A stretch of 64,000 nucleotides of DNA from Lachnospiraceae bacterium (GTDB lineage Bacteria > Bacillota > Clostridia > Lachnospirales > Lachnospiraceae). This document shows positions 38,126 to 47,240 of the stretch, in pieces. The position numbers and the translations under genes were made by a program. Positions within the stretch are counted from its first letter, which is position 1, and every line of letters begins with the position of its first letter. The DNA is taken from NCBI GenBank assembly GCA_024403415.1, contig JAKSRY010000007.1:22450-86449 (forward strand). The letters run 5' to 3'. Below the pieces are notes generated by a model that was given only the letters and a program-made list of their open reading frames with translations, had not been told where the DNA came from and searched no databases.

Positions 38126-38158
38126 GGGCGGGTCACTAATGTTAGGCCTGCCCTTTAT
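38126..38158 (+). terminator. Possible weak terminator after the phosphohexomutase gene
   Basis: GGGCGGGTC pairs with GGCCTGCCC (two wobbles), followed by a short TTTATG tail. Confidence 0.5.
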
Positions 38159-38172
38159 GCATAAAAGGAATA

Positions 38173-39525
38173 ATGAATTCAAATATTGTAAAAACGCTGA
38201 ATTATCTTAAGAAGAACGGTCCGGTGAAGACTTTTTATGCCGTTAAAGAGCGAATGAGCGAAAACAGGCAGACAGAATATATTTATACACCGATAACCGA
38301 AGAGATTAAGAAAAAGCAGACAGATATTTCAAAAGAATATACAACAAAAGTGAGTATCCTGGTGCCGACATATGAGACTAAACCACAATTTATGGAGGCT
38401 CTTATCGATTCGGCCATATCACAGACCTACGCAAACTGGGAGCTTGTTCTTGCAGATGCTTCCAAGTCAGACATAGTTAAGGCGACTGTTGATAAATATA
38501 CAGATGACAGGATCAAATATGTTCGACTGGAGGCTAATTTAGGTATATCCGGTAATTCGAATGCTGCAATTGCCCATTGCACAGGCGAATACACGGGGCT
38601 CCTTGATCATGATGACGTTCTGACAGAAGATGCGTTGTTTGAGATGGTAAGCTGCATTGAAAATTCAAAAAAGTCGGATTGCCTGCTGAAAATGATTTAT
38701 TCAGATGAAGATAAGATGAATGCAGATGGAAATGAATTCTTTGATCCGAATATCAAGCCTGATTTTAACCTGCAGCTGCTTTTGTCCAATAATTATATAT
38801 GTCATTTTCTTGTGCTTGAAACCGGGCTTCTTAAATTGCTTGGATTCAGAAAAGAATATGATGGAGCACAGGATCATGACCTTATTCTTCGAAGTGTTTC
38901 AAAACTGATGGAAGAATATGAGGAGTCATACCAAAATCGTATAGGTCACGTGGATAAAGTGCTCTATCACTGGAGAAGCCATGAAAATTCAACGGCCGGC
39001 AACCCCAAGAGTAAGCAGTATGCCTATGAAAGCGGAAAAAGAGCGGTTCAGGATTTTGTTGACAGACAAAATTGGAACGGCAAGGTGACAGATATCGAGC
39101 ATATGGGCTTTTTCAGGGTTGAATATGCGCCGGATATCTTTGCAAACAGAAAAGATGTGGCGGCTGTCGGAAGACGTATTATCGGAAAAGGTGGCCTGGT
39201 TACGGATGGAATATATGATGAGCATCATTCCGTGATGTTTGAAGGCCTGAACAGGCATCACAGTGGGGGAATTCTTCATCGTGCGGCATGCCAGATGGAA
39301 GTGCCTTATGTCAGCATCCGGAGTATGATTGTGTCAGAGACTGCAAAACCTGTTCTTGAGGATATTATTAATAAGCATTCAGCGGATGAGAATCCTGATT
39401 ATAAAGCTATAAGTATTGAATTTTGTGATGTGATGAGGCAAAAAGGGTATATATTTGTATATGACCCTAAAATGACGGTAAAGAAAAAGAATGTCCAGAA
39501 CTACTTTGGTAATACCAAACATTAA
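38173..39525 (+). CDS. Glycosyltransferase family 2 with an eroded second domain
   Basis: One complete GT2 domain spans about residues 58-300: KVSILVPTYETKPQFMEALI, LDHDDVLTEDALF, YSDEDKMN, GAQDHDLILR and LYHWRSHENSTAG. Residues about 315-440 line up in style with the second domain of the two-domain enzyme upstream but lack the nucleotide-binding start and the acidic metal motif, so only one activity is expected. The last 35 nt overlap the next glycosyltransferase gene, implying coupled translation. It starts at ATG 38173, after AAAAGGAAT. Sugar specificity is unknown. Confidence 0.87.
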   Translation: MNSNIVKTLNYLKKNGPVKTFYAVKERMSENRQTEYIYTPITEEIKKKQTDISKEYTTKVSILVPTYETKPQFMEALIDSAISQTYANWELVLADASKSDIVKATVDKYTDDRIKYVRLEANLGISGNSNAAIAHCTGEYTGLLDHDDVLTEDALFEMVSCIENSKKSDCLLKMIYSDEDKMNADGNEFFDPNIKPDFNLQLLLSNNYICHFLVLETGLLKLLGFRKEYDGAQDHDLILRSVSKLMEEYEESYQNRIGHVDKVLYHWRSHENSTAGNPKSKQYAYESGKRAVQDFVDRQNWNGKVTDIEHMGFFRVEYAPDIFANRKDVAAVGRRIIGKGGLVTDGIYDEHHSVMFEGLNRHHSGGILHRAACQMEVPYVSIRSMIVSETAKPVLEDIINKHSADENPDYKAISIEFCDVMRQKGYIFVYDPKMTVKKKNVQNYFGNTKH

Positions 39526-40459
39526 CGGAACTGAATATATAGAAAACTGTTTGGACTCTGTGTTTGCTTCAGATGTTGAAGTAAGCGTTATTGTAGTGGA
39601 TAATGGTTCTACTGATGGCTCGGTTGATATTATTAAAGAAAAATATCCACAGGTTGATCTTATTTGCCATGCAGAGAATACAGGATTTTGCAAGGCAACC
39701 AATGAAGGAGCTGTGAAAGCGAAAACAGAATTTGTCATGTTTCTTAATAATGATACTGTTATTAAGGAAGATGCGGTGAGAATTCTTGAGGGGAGTATGG
39801 ATGCTCATCCTGAAGCTTTTTCAATCCAGGCGCTGATGCTTTCGCTTAAGGAACCTGAAATTATAGATTCTGCGGGAGATGAGTACTGCGCTCTCGGATG
39901 GGCCTTTGCCCGAAAAAAAGGAAAAAATGTATCAAAGCTTGGTCAACGCGATAAACTTTTCAATGTCTTCTCAGGATGCGGCGGAGCATGTCTTTACAGG
40001 AAATCAGTCCTTGATGAGATAGGTGTCCTTGATGAGAATCATTTTGCATATCTTGAGGATGTGGATTTAGGATACAGGGCATTGATTTACGGATATAAAA
40101 ACTTCTGCGCGAAAAATGCAGTGGTATATCATGCGGGCTCGGCATTTTCAGGATCTCGGCATAATTCATTTAAGGTAAATCTTTCATCCAGAAACAGTAT
40201 TTATCTGATTTACAAGAATATGCCGATATTGCAGAAAATAATTAACTTGCCTTTTTTACTTATAGGTTATTTAATTAAGATAGCGTTTTTTACATTGAAA
40301 GGGCTCGGGGGAACCTATGTTAAAGGTGTTTTTACAGGCGTTAAAATGTCTTTTGGCAGGGAAACTACTCCGAACAGAGTGAAATTCAGATTCAAAAATC
40401 TTGGTAATTATTTTTTGATTCAGTTCAGATTGTGGATTAACATTTTTAAGAGATTCTGA
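39491..40459 (+). CDS. Glycosyltransferase family 2, rhamnosyltransferase-like
   Basis: GT2 enzyme of 322 residues. The domain starts at once (TTLVIPNINGTEYIENCL) with VVDNGSTDGS, the metal motif LNNDTV and LEDVDLGYR. A hydrophobic/amphipathic C-terminal segment (about residues 240-275) suggests membrane association, as in many enzymes acting on lipid-linked glycans. Its start lies inside the preceding gene in another frame (35-nt overlap). The closest remembered relatives are annotated as rhamnosyltransferases; that specificity is a guess supported only by the rml genes nearby. Confidence 0.88.
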   Translation: MSRTTLVIPNINGTEYIENCLDSVFASDVEVSVIVVDNGSTDGSVDIIKEKYPQVDLICHAENTGFCKATNEGAVKAKTEFVMFLNNDTVIKEDAVRILEGSMDAHPEAFSIQALMLSLKEPEIIDSAGDEYCALGWAFARKKGKNVSKLGQRDKLFNVFSGCGGACLYRKSVLDEIGVLDENHFAYLEDVDLGYRALIYGYKNFCAKNAVVYHAGSAFSGSRHNSFKVNLSSRNSIYLIYKNMPILQKIINLPFLLIGYLIKIAFFTLKGLGGTYVKGVFTGVKMSFGRETTPNRVKFRFKNLGNYFLIQFRLWINIFKRF

Positions 40460-40469
40460 TATTTGAGCC

Positions 40470-40506
40470 CGCCTATATATTTCTGAAATGACAAATATAT
40501 TTGGCG
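40470..40506. repeat. Hairpin upstream of the sugar-1-phosphate transferase gene
   Basis: CGCC plus ATATATTT pair with AAATATAT plus GGCG around a 10-nt loop. No T tract follows; a TATAAA -10-like box is at 40508-40513. May be a weak terminator or regulatory dyad. Confidence 0.45.
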
Positions 40507-40545
40507 ATATAAATATGACAGTAACCGAAATGGGATAGGATATAT

Positions 40546-41955
40546 ATGATTAAAGATAATCAGAAATTATTTAACAGACTTCATCTTGTAGTAGATGCAA
40601 TTGTTGTTGCAATTTCATATGTGCTGGCATGGTTTCTTAAGTTTGCAACATGGTTTTCAAAAATAGACCCGGCAGCAGGCTCCATTGATAACAGAACTTA
40701 TTTTGGCGTTATGTGGTTCCTGATACCGATGTATGTGGTTCTGTATTATATGTTCAACATGTATGCACCCAAACGATCAACCATGCGAAGGTATGAGATT
40801 TTTGGAATCTTTAAGGCAAATACCGTGGGAATTGTTCTTTTCATGGTTATATTGTTTATGGTAGAAAAATATGATGTTTCAAGAACGATGATCATATCTT
40901 TCTATATTATAAATGTTATACTGACAACACTCGTAAGAATGCTGGTCAGACTTATCCTTCAGAGTTTCAGACGTAAGGGATATAACCTTAAATATGTACT
41001 TCTTGTAGGCTATTCAACGGCTGCGGAGGAATACATTAACAGAATTAACCAGAATCCTCAGTGGGGATATGTTATAAGAGGAATTTTGGATGATACGATT
41101 CCAAGGGGAACACTGTACAAGGGAGTTAAGGTTGTTGGAAGTATTGAAAATCTTAAATATATTCTTCCTGAAAACAAGCTTGATGAGGTTGCGATTACAA
41201 TTGCCTTAAAGGACTACGACAGACTTGCAAGTATTGTGGATTTGTGTGAAAAATCGGGTGTGCATACAAAATTCATTCCTGATTACACTTCCTTGGTTCC
41301 GTCAAATCCGTATACGGAAGATGTTATGGGACTTCCTGTTATAAATATAAGGTATGTTCCCTTAAATAATTCACTGAATCTGTTCGCGAAAAGAACCTTT
41401 GACATTGTCGGTTCACTGCTTGGAATAATAGTGTTTAGTCCTATTATGCTGTTCACTGCAATTGCGGTTAAGCTTTCTTCGAAGGGACCTATAATATTCA
41501 GACAGGAAAGAATCGGCCTTCACAACAAGCCGTTTATGATGTTCAAATTCAGGTCGATGGAAGTGCAGTCAGTCAAAGACGAAGAACATGGATGGACGGT
41601 TCAGAATGATCCTCGTGTAACAAAGATAGGAAAATTCATACGAAAGACCTCCATTGATGAACTTCCGCAGCTTTTTAATGTTCTGTTGGGAGAAATGTCG
41701 CTTGTTGGCCCGAGGCCTGAAAGACCTCAGTTCGTAGATAAATTTAAAGAAGAGATTCCTAGATACATGATCAAACATCAGGTACGTCCGGGGCTCACCG
41801 GATGGGCTCAGATAAATGGTCTGAGAGGTGACACGTCAATCAGAAAGAGAATCGAGTATGATCTGTATTATATTGAAAACTGGAGCTTTTCATTGGACAT
41901 AAAGATAATGTTTCTTACAGTTTTCAAGGGCTTTGTTAATAAGAATGCCTATTAG
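40546..41955 (+). CDS. Polyprenyl-phosphate sugar-1-phosphate transferase (initiating enzyme)
   Basis: Starts polysaccharide synthesis by moving a sugar-1-phosphate (often glucose or galactose) onto undecaprenyl phosphate. N-terminal half: four helices and a nucleotide-binding-like region ([14 protein letters not shown], about residues 145-240). C-terminal half: an anchoring helix (about 283-305) and the catalytic domain with [21 protein letters not shown] (cited for its FRQ-R-G pattern), [28 protein letters not shown] and RPGLTGWAQ. The architecture matches undecaprenyl-phosphate glucose phosphotransferases of WbaP/CpsE type. Its late position in the locus and private upstream region suggest separate control. 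Confidence 0.93.
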   Translation: MIKDNQKLFNRLHLVVDAIVVAISYVLAWFLKFATWFSKIDPAAGSIDNRTYFGVMWFLIPMYVVLYYMFNMYAPKRSTMRRYEIFGIFKANTVGIVLFMVILFMVEKYDVSRTMIISFYIINVILTTLVRMLVRLILQSFRRKGYNLKYVLLVGYSTAAEEYINRINQNPQWGYVIRGILDDTIPRGTLYKGVKVVGSIENLKYILPENKLDEVAITIALKDYDRLASIVDLCEKSGVHTKFIPDYTSLVPSNPYTEDVMGLPVINIRYVPLNNSLNLFAKRTFDIVGSLLGIIVFSPIMLFTAIAVKLSSKGPIIFRQERIGLHNKPFMMFKFRSMEVQSVKDEEHGWTVQNDPRVTKIGKFIRKTSIDELPQLFNVLLGEMSLVGPRPERPQFVDKFKEEIPRYMIKHQVRPGLTGWAQINGLRGDTSIRKRIEYDLYYIENWSFSLDIKIMFLTVFKGFVNKNAY

Positions 41956-42018
41956 GCTTACTGAGATTATACAGCCTTTGGTTTAATCAATATTGACGAA
42001 TAGTTTTTTCTATGAGAA

Positions 42019-42067
42019 AATACCATATGATGAGGTTTCATTTATAGATGTCTCATTATGTGGTATT
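42019..42067. promoter_or_regulatory. 16-bp inverted repeat upstream of the LCP gene
   Basis: AATACCATATGATGAG (42019-42034) and CTCATTATGTGGTATT (42052-42067) pair fully with two wobbles around a 17-nt loop. A TTGACG (41993-41998) with extended -10-like TGAGAAAAT (42013-42021) places a possible promoter so that its -10 touches the left arm. Confidence 0.5.
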
Positions 42068-42162
42068 ATTGTTATGTTAAATATTAAGTCGATAATGAAG
42101 CAAAAGGTAGCAAAAAGAGCCTTTATTTCAGTATGCGACCTTAATTATAAGGAGATATTGGT

Positions 42163-43521
42163 ATGGATACAGATAACAGACGTCCTGTCAACAGAGGACC
42201 AAGGGATGATAGAGCACGTAATATGGATGGAAGAAGACCGCAGGGCCAGGGACAGCGTCCTCCGCAGGGAAGACCGCAGGGCCAGGGACAGCGTCCTCCG
42301 CAGGGAAGACCACAGGGCCAGGGACAGCGTCCTCCACAGGGAAGACCGGCTCAGGATAGAAGAAATACATCAAAAAAGAACGGCGGAAAGAAGATGAGTG
42401 CCGGTAAGATAGTGCTTATTGTTTTCGAAGTTCTTGTACTTGCAGCGCTTGCTTTTGTTATTTTTAAGTTTGTCATTCCATTTTCAAATTCAGGACATAT
42501 AGAATTCAGTGCTGATGACATTATTATTAATGATGAAGTTCAGGCAGGACTACAGGCAACCTCGGGTGATGCGGGAGATGTCACTCAGGCCCCGGATGGA
42601 AAGGAAGAAGTTCAGGCGATTTCACCTTCCAAAATGTCAGGTTACAAAAATATAGCACTTTTTGGTGTTGACTCAAGAGAAGGTGCACTTACAAAGAATA
42701 CAAGATCTGATACAATCATTGTTGCTTCTATTAATGAAAAGACAAAAGAATGCAAACTTGTTTCAGTATTCCGTGATACATATCTCAATCTGAGTAATGA
42801 TGAATATAATAAGTGTAATGCAGCATATGCAAAGGGTGGTCCAAAGCAGGCAATCAATATGCTTAATATGAACCTTGACCTTGATATTACAGATTTTGTA
42901 ACAATAGGATTTGATGGACTTATTGATCTTGTAGATGCTGTCGGCGGTGTACAAATAAATGTTACAGACAGTGAAATAGTACATCTTAATAACTATCAGA
43001 TCAGTATGGTTGGTAAATCAAGCGATGGAGAAACATTTACTGCAGAGGCAGGAAAGGATTATACACCTGTTACAAATGCCGGATTGCAGACATTAAACGG
43101 ACTTCAGGCTACAGCATATTGCCGTATCAGATACGTTGGAAATGACTTCCAGAGAACAGAAAGACAAAGAGCTGTAATACAGGCAGTTGTAGCGAAAGCC
43201 AAGGCAAATCCGAGTGCAATTATTAATTCGGCAGATGCTTTGTTCAAGAAGGTTTATACTTCTCTTGATTTGTCAGAGATTTTGGATATCCTTTCAGATA
43301 TCGGAAGCTATGAAATAGTTGATGAAGCAGGCTTCCCTGACACCAAAAAACTTGCCGGACTCAATATGGGAAAGAAAGGTTCATGTCTTGTTCCATTGAC
43401 ACTTGAAGAAAATGTTGTATGGTTGCACCAGTTCTTGTTTAACCAGACTGATTATCAGCCATCTTCAGCTGTTAAATCATATTCAGAAAAAATCGTAAGA
43501 GATGCTTCTGATTATATGTAA
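42163..43521 (+). CDS. LytR-CpsA-Psr (LCP) family ligase
   Basis: LCP proteins transfer lipid-linked glycopolymers onto peptidoglycan. Residues 26-61 hold three exact 12-residue repeats rich in Pro, Gln, Gly and Arg on the cytoplasmic side; one transmembrane helix spans about 82-105; the LCP domain runs about 160-370 with ALFGVDSREG, TRSDTIIVASI, VFRDTYL and the catalytic-site pattern RIRYVGNDFQRTERQR. AAGGAGAT precedes ATG 42163. It closes this part of the locus and is followed by a strong terminator, so it probably attaches the exported polysaccharide to the wall. Confidence 0.93.
   Translation: MDTDNRRPVNRGPRDDRARNMDGRRPQGQGQRPPQGRPQGQGQRPPQGRPQGQGQRPPQGRPAQDRRNTSKKNGGKKMSAGKIVLIVFEVLVLAALAFVIFKFVIPFSNSGHIEFSADDIIINDEVQAGLQATSGDAGDVTQAPDGKEEVQAISPSKMSGYKNIALFGVDSREGALTKNTRSDTIIVASINEKTKECKLVSVFRDTYLNLSNDEYNKCNAAYAKGGPKQAINMLNMNLDLDITDFVTIGFDGLIDLVDAVGGVQINVTDSEIVHLNNYQISMVGKSSDGETFTAEAGKDYTPVTNAGLQTLNGLQATAYCRIRYVGNDFQRTERQRAVIQAVVAKAKANPSAIINSADALFKKVYTSLDLSEILDILSDIGSYEIVDEAGFPDTKKLAGLNMGKKGSCLVPLTLEENVVWLHQFLFNQTDYQPSSAVKSYSEKIVRDASDYM
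42238..42345 (+). repeat. Three 36-bp coding tandem repeats in the LCP gene
   Basis: Three almost identical units encode PQGQGQRPPQGR. The conserved DNA indicates recent expansion and a variable length between strains. Confidence 0.9.
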
Positions 43522-43534
43522 AAACTGATTATTT

Positions 43535-43561
43535 TGAGCCCCTTTTTTAGGGGCTCATTTT
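43535..43561 (+). terminator. Strong terminator after the LCP gene
   Basis: TGAGCCCC and GGGGCTCA pair around a short T-rich loop and are followed by TTTTGTT. Confidence 0.9.
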
Positions 43562-43765
43562 GTTATACACGATGAGCCAAGTGACTGAAGCACTGCTTCA
43601 TGCTTGCATGAGATGTAGTGCGAAGACATTTGGCGAACGTATAATCATCGAAATGAGCGAAGCGAAATTGAGATGATTATACGAGTGTATAGAGCAGGCG
43701 ACAGCCTGCTGTGTTATGACGATGAGCCAAGTGCATGAAGCACTGCTTCATGCTTGCATGAGATA
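43561..43765. repeat. Intergenic repeat element: two 50-bp direct repeats flanking two hairpins
   Basis: Nearly identical copies at 43561-43615 and 43712-43765 (offset about 150 bp) share GATGAGCCAAGTG and then a stretch with the small dyad GAAGCACTGCTTC. Between them lie two perfect hairpins: GTATAATCATC/GATGATTATAC (43639-43649, 43672-43682) and AGCAGGC/GCCTGCT (43693-43699, 43704-43710). Composition differs from neighbouring coding DNA. No target duplication or ORF is evident. It resembles a miniature mobile element or a structured RNA. Confidence 0.75.
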
Positions 43766-43784
43766 TAAATATTTAGAGGTGAAA

Positions 43785-44717
43785 ATGTTTGATGTAATTA
43801 TTCCTGTTTATAAACCGACTCAAAAACTGATGACACTGTTTTATTACTTAAACAGGCAGACTGTTAAGCCTGATAAAGTAATTGTCATAAATACAGAGAA
43901 AGAATATTGGGATGCATTTTTTGATCCGTTTGACATATTAAAGAAATATCCGTTTCTTGAGGTTCATCATATTAAAAAAGACGATTTTGATCATGGAAAT
44001 ACGAGAAACTACGGGGTGAGCTTTTCAAAAGCAGAGTTTTTCTTAATGATGACGGACGATGCTGTTCCGGCAGATGAAAATATGGCCGAAAATCTTCTGA
44101 AAGCCTTTGATAATGATAAAGTTGGAATGAGCTATGCAAAACAGCTTCCGCATAAAGGCTGTAATGCCATAGAAAAATATACCCGTTCATTCAATTATCC
44201 CAATGAATCTAAAATCAAAGGAATTGATGATCTTGAAACTCTTGGGATAAAGACTTTTTATGCATCAAATGTATGTTGCATGTATCGGAGAAAATTCTTT
44301 GATGAGATAGGTGGATTTATTAAGAAAACTATCTTTAATGAGGATATGATATATGCAAGAAATATGATTAACAAAGGTTACCTGATTGCTTACACTCCTT
44401 CAGCAAAAGTATTTCATTCGCATAATTTTACCGGAAAACAGTATTTTAAGCGTAATTTTGATTTGGGTGTTTCTCAGGCTGATAATCCGGATATCTTTGG
44501 AGACGTCAAATCTGAAGGAGAAGGAGTTAAACTTGTTAAATCTACAGCAATATATCTTTGTAAGAAATTCATGCCGTGGCTTGTATTCAAACTTGTGTAT
44601 CACAGTGCCTGCAAATATCTGGGATTCAGATACGGAAAAAGATATAAAAAGCTTTCTGATAAACGGGTTTTGAGATATACAATGAGCCCTTCCTATTTTG
44701 AAAAAGATAACTGGTAA
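43785..44717 (+). CDS. Glycosyltransferase family 2 downstream of the repeat element
   Basis: GT2 enzyme beginning MFDVIIPVYKPTQKL, with MTDDAVPAD as the metal motif region and FNEDMIYARN further on; remembered relatives are rhamnosyltransferase-like. The start is ATG 43785 because AGAGGTG lies 4 nt upstream; an in-frame ATG at 43716 would add 23 residues encoded by the intergenic repeat and is rejected. At 310 residues it is standard for a single-domain GT2. It is separated from the main locus by a terminator and the repeat element, so it probably has its own promoter. Confidence 0.9.
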   Translation: MFDVIIPVYKPTQKLMTLFYYLNRQTVKPDKVIVINTEKEYWDAFFDPFDILKKYPFLEVHHIKKDDFDHGNTRNYGVSFSKAEFFLMMTDDAVPADENMAENLLKAFDNDKVGMSYAKQLPHKGCNAIEKYTRSFNYPNESKIKGIDDLETLGIKTFYASNVCCMYRRKFFDEIGGFIKKTIFNEDMIYARNMINKGYLIAYTPSAKVFHSHNFTGKQYFKRNFDLGVSQADNPDIFGDVKSEGEGVKLVKSTAIYLCKKFMPWLVFKLVYHSACKYLGFRYGKRYKKLSDKRVLRYTMSPSYFEKDNW

Positions 44718-44826
44718 ACATAGGAATAAACACTTAATGAATTAACAAAAAGAACACTATGTTTTCACAAATTGAACACAAAAGATTATTATACTTATCT
44801 GAAAAACAGGAAAGGAAGTTATCTTT

Positions 44827-46779
44827 ATGAATAATCAGTTTAATCAGAATAATTATCAACCGGGTGCAGGTGATTATCAGGGTTCTGCTTTGGGGATGAA
44901 TCAGGGTAACGGATATCCATATACAAATATACAGAACAATACAGCATATGGGAATTTTCAGTATGGGATGCAAAATGGATATAATGATAATTCATATCAG
45001 TATGCTTCTCAGCAAATCAATATGATGCAGGATAATGCTTATGTTCCTCAACAATCGAACGTAGTGCAGGATAACGCATACATCCCTCAACAACAGAATC
45101 TGGTGCCGGACAATGCATATGTTTCTCAGCAACAGGATATAAAGCCGGATGGTGTCAGTGAGGTTTCACAGGGAGACGCATATAAGAAAGATGTACCAAC
45201 GGAAGAACCTGTTCAGAAATATCAAAAGAACATGTACACTGACGATGTCACGATAATCAAGAGCAAAGATCTTCCCTATACAAGTAACGAACCTTCAAAA
45301 GTAAATGTACCGACGGATGATATCAGTTTAGTATCGGATGCAGTGCCTGCAGATGATTCGACAGCTAATATTGTGAATTCAATTCCTGAAAGTGAAGCAA
45401 AACCGGCCAAGGTATCGAAAAAGGAAAAGAAAGCCAAGAAACCGGACGAGAGTGATTCTTCCGCAATTCCAAAGGAAAGAGGTTTTGGATATAAAATATT
45501 GGTCGGTGCAGCAGTAGGACTTATAATGGGAGCCTTTGCAGCACTTGCTTTTTGGGGAGTAAACAAGCTTACGGGAACCGGCATTGGAACAGAAGACAGA
45601 CAGACTGCTTCGGTTTCTTCAGAACCGACAGATAATAATGAAAACTCAGTTCCTAAAGTTCCTGAATTACCGGACCCTGATTCGGAAAGTGAAAACGAGG
45701 GAACACAGCTGGATGGTAATTCTGCCATACCTGAAATATCAAAAGTGTCTGTAGGAGAGAATGGCGCGCCTATTGATGTTTCGGCAGTTGCTGAGATGGC
45801 AATGCCATGTGTAGTATCGGTAAATAATACAATAGTTCAGAGAATCAGTTATTTTGGACAGTCATACTCAATGCCTTCAGAAGGAGCGGGTTCAGGAATT
45901 ATTATAGGTCAGAATGATACTGAACTGTTAATTGCCACCAATAATCACGTTGTGGCCGGTTCTTCGGAATTATCGGTAACTTTTACAGATGATTCTACGA
46001 TACCGGCTCAGATTAAGGGGACTTATGAGGAAAGAGACCTTGCGATAATAGCAGTGCTTCTTGTAGATATCCCTAATTCAGTAGCAGAGCACATTGCTAT
46101 AGCAGAACTTGGAGATTCAAATGCATTAAAAGTTGGAGAACCGGTTATTGCAATCGGTAACTCTCTTGGATATGGACAGTCAGTTACAACAGGTGTTGTA
46201 AGTGCACTTAACCGACCAATTATGTCGTATGTAGAAGCACATGCCGATGATGTTGATCTGGAAGCTATTCCGACATTTATTCAGACAGATGCTGCTATTA
46301 ATCCCGGTAATTCCGGTGGGGCACTTCTGAATATGAGAGGCGAAGTTATTGGTATCAACTCAAACAAGATTGGTGGTTCAAAAGTTGAAGGAATGGGATA
46401 TGCAATACCTATTTCAGATGCAATGCCAATTCTTGAAGAACTTATGTCTTTACAGACAAAACTGAAAGTTTCAGAAAATAACAGAGGTGTTCTCGGAATT
46501 TCGGGAATCAATGTTGAAAGAAGCTATTCGGAATTGTATGGAATGCCGGTTGGTGTTTATGTATCAACAGTGAATGAGAATAGTGCGGCAGAAAGATATG
46601 GACTTAAAAAAGGTGATGTAATAATTGGAATTGGTGACCAGGAAATTACAACCATGCAGCAGCTTAAAAAAGAGATGGAATATCATGCTGCTGGAGAAAC
46701 CATACAATTGATTATAATGCGTGACATGGGAGGAACTTTCGAAGAACAGGTTTTGGAGGTTGTTCTTGACCCGATGTAA
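44827..46779 (+). CDS. htrA: HtrA/DegP-family membrane-anchored serine protease
   Basis: Quality-control protease at the outer face of the membrane. A long cytoplasmic Asn/Gln/Tyr-rich N-terminal region (residues 1-215) contains three imperfect repeats around DNAYVPQQ; a transmembrane helix spans about 222-246; an acidic linker follows; the trypsin-like domain has His374 (NNHVVAG), Asp404 (ERDLAII) and Ser496 (NPGNSGGALL); one C-terminal PDZ domain spans about 545-640. The triad is complete, so activity is expected. AAAGGAAG precedes ATG 44827. The disordered N-terminus is longer than in most family members. Confidence 0.93.
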   Translation: MNNQFNQNNYQPGAGDYQGSALGMNQGNGYPYTNIQNNTAYGNFQYGMQNGYNDNSYQYASQQINMMQDNAYVPQQSNVVQDNAYIPQQQNLVPDNAYVSQQQDIKPDGVSEVSQGDAYKKDVPTEEPVQKYQKNMYTDDVTIIKSKDLPYTSNEPSKVNVPTDDISLVSDAVPADDSTANIVNSIPESEAKPAKVSKKEKKAKKPDESDSSAIPKERGFGYKILVGAAVGLIMGAFAALAFWGVNKLTGTGIGTEDRQTASVSSEPTDNNENSVPKVPELPDPDSESENEGTQLDGNSAIPEISKVSVGENGAPIDVSAVAEMAMPCVVSVNNTIVQRISYFGQSYSMPSEGAGSGIIIGQNDTELLIATNNHVVAGSSELSVTFTDDSTIPAQIKGTYEERDLAIIAVLLVDIPNSVAEHIAIAELGDSNALKVGEPVIAIGNSLGYGQSVTTGVVSALNRPIMSYVEAHADDVDLEAIPTFIQTDAAINPGNSGGALLNMRGEVIGINSNKIGGSKVEGMGYAIPISDAMPILEELMSLQTKLKVSENNRGVLGISGINVERSYSELYGMPVGVYVSTVNENSAAERYGLKKGDVIIGIGDQEITTMQQLKKEMEYHAAGETIQLIIMRDMGGTFEEQVLEVVLDPM

Positions 46780-46886
46780 CAGATAAAAACAGATAATTTT
46801 GTTCTTTAGCGATATGGGTTTGGCAAAAAGTTCTTGAACGAAAAAGTGGTTGCAATTAAAATGTGATTAAAATATTAAAAAAGGGG

Positions 46887-46913
46887 TTAAGATTCTTAAT
46901 TATTTTCCGATAA
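46887..46913 (+). promoter_or_regulatory. Sigma-28-like promoter for flgM
   Basis: TTAA (46887-46890), a 15-nt spacer and TCCGATAA (46906-46913), close to the flagellar sigma consensus TAAA-N15-GCCGATAA. It lies about 45 nt before ATG 46958. Confidence 0.65.
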
Positions 46914-46957
46914 ATAGAGTAAGAAATTAAAAGAGTATCCTAAGAAGGGAGAAAATT

Positions 46958-47233
46958 ATGCGTATTGAAGCTTATACCCAGGTTCAGAATTTGTACCAGA
47001 CGAGCAAAGTTAATAAGCCACAGAAGACACAGAAAGTTGGCTTTATGGATCAGCTTCAGATTTCCTCTGTAGGAAAAGATATTCAGACAGCAAAGGCAGC
47101 AGTAGCTGATGTTTCTGATATCAGAACTGATGTTGTAGCTCCTATTAAGGAACAGATCCAGAACGGAACTTACAATGTTGATATGGAAAGCTTTGCAGAA
47201 AAATTGTTCAATAAGTATCAGGAAATGAGGTAA
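46958..47233 (+). CDS. flgM: Anti-sigma-28 factor FlgM
   Basis: Small inhibitor of flagellar sigma-28, released when it is exported through the finished hook-basal body. The 91-residue protein has the FlgM pattern: a disordered N-terminus, then the sigma-binding C-terminal half (DQLQISSVGKDIQTAKAAVAD, of which VGKDIQTAK is key, then DIRTDVVAPIKEQIQNGTY and FAEKLFNKY). GAAGGGAG precedes ATG 46958. First gene of the late flagellar block, directly followed by flgN, the usual order. A sigma-28-like promoter upstream would give feedback control. Confidence 0.9.
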   Translation: MRIEAYTQVQNLYQTSKVNKPQKTQKVGFMDQLQISSVGKDIQTAKAAVADVSDIRTDVVAPIKEQIQNGTYNVDMESFAEKLFNKYQEMR

Positions 47234-47240
47234 CTTCAGT

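Noticed and set aside
41993-42397. 134-codon plus-strand reading frame with a repeated Arg/Asp/Glu pattern
   Set aside because: It overlaps the LCP gene in another frame; its repeats are the shadow of the 36-bp coding repeats and no good binding site is present.
43561-43765. CRISPR array
   Set aside because: Only two direct repeats, unequal to CRISPR size and spacing, and no cas genes.
43716-43784. Upstream ATG extending the last glycosyltransferase by 23 residues
   Set aside because: The extra residues come from the intergenic repeat copy; ATG 43785 has the binding site and the standard GT2 start.
25028-44717. Wzx/Wzy-type polysaccharide pathway
   Set aside because: No flippase or polymerase of that type was seen in the locus; an ABC-2 permease and ATPase are present instead.
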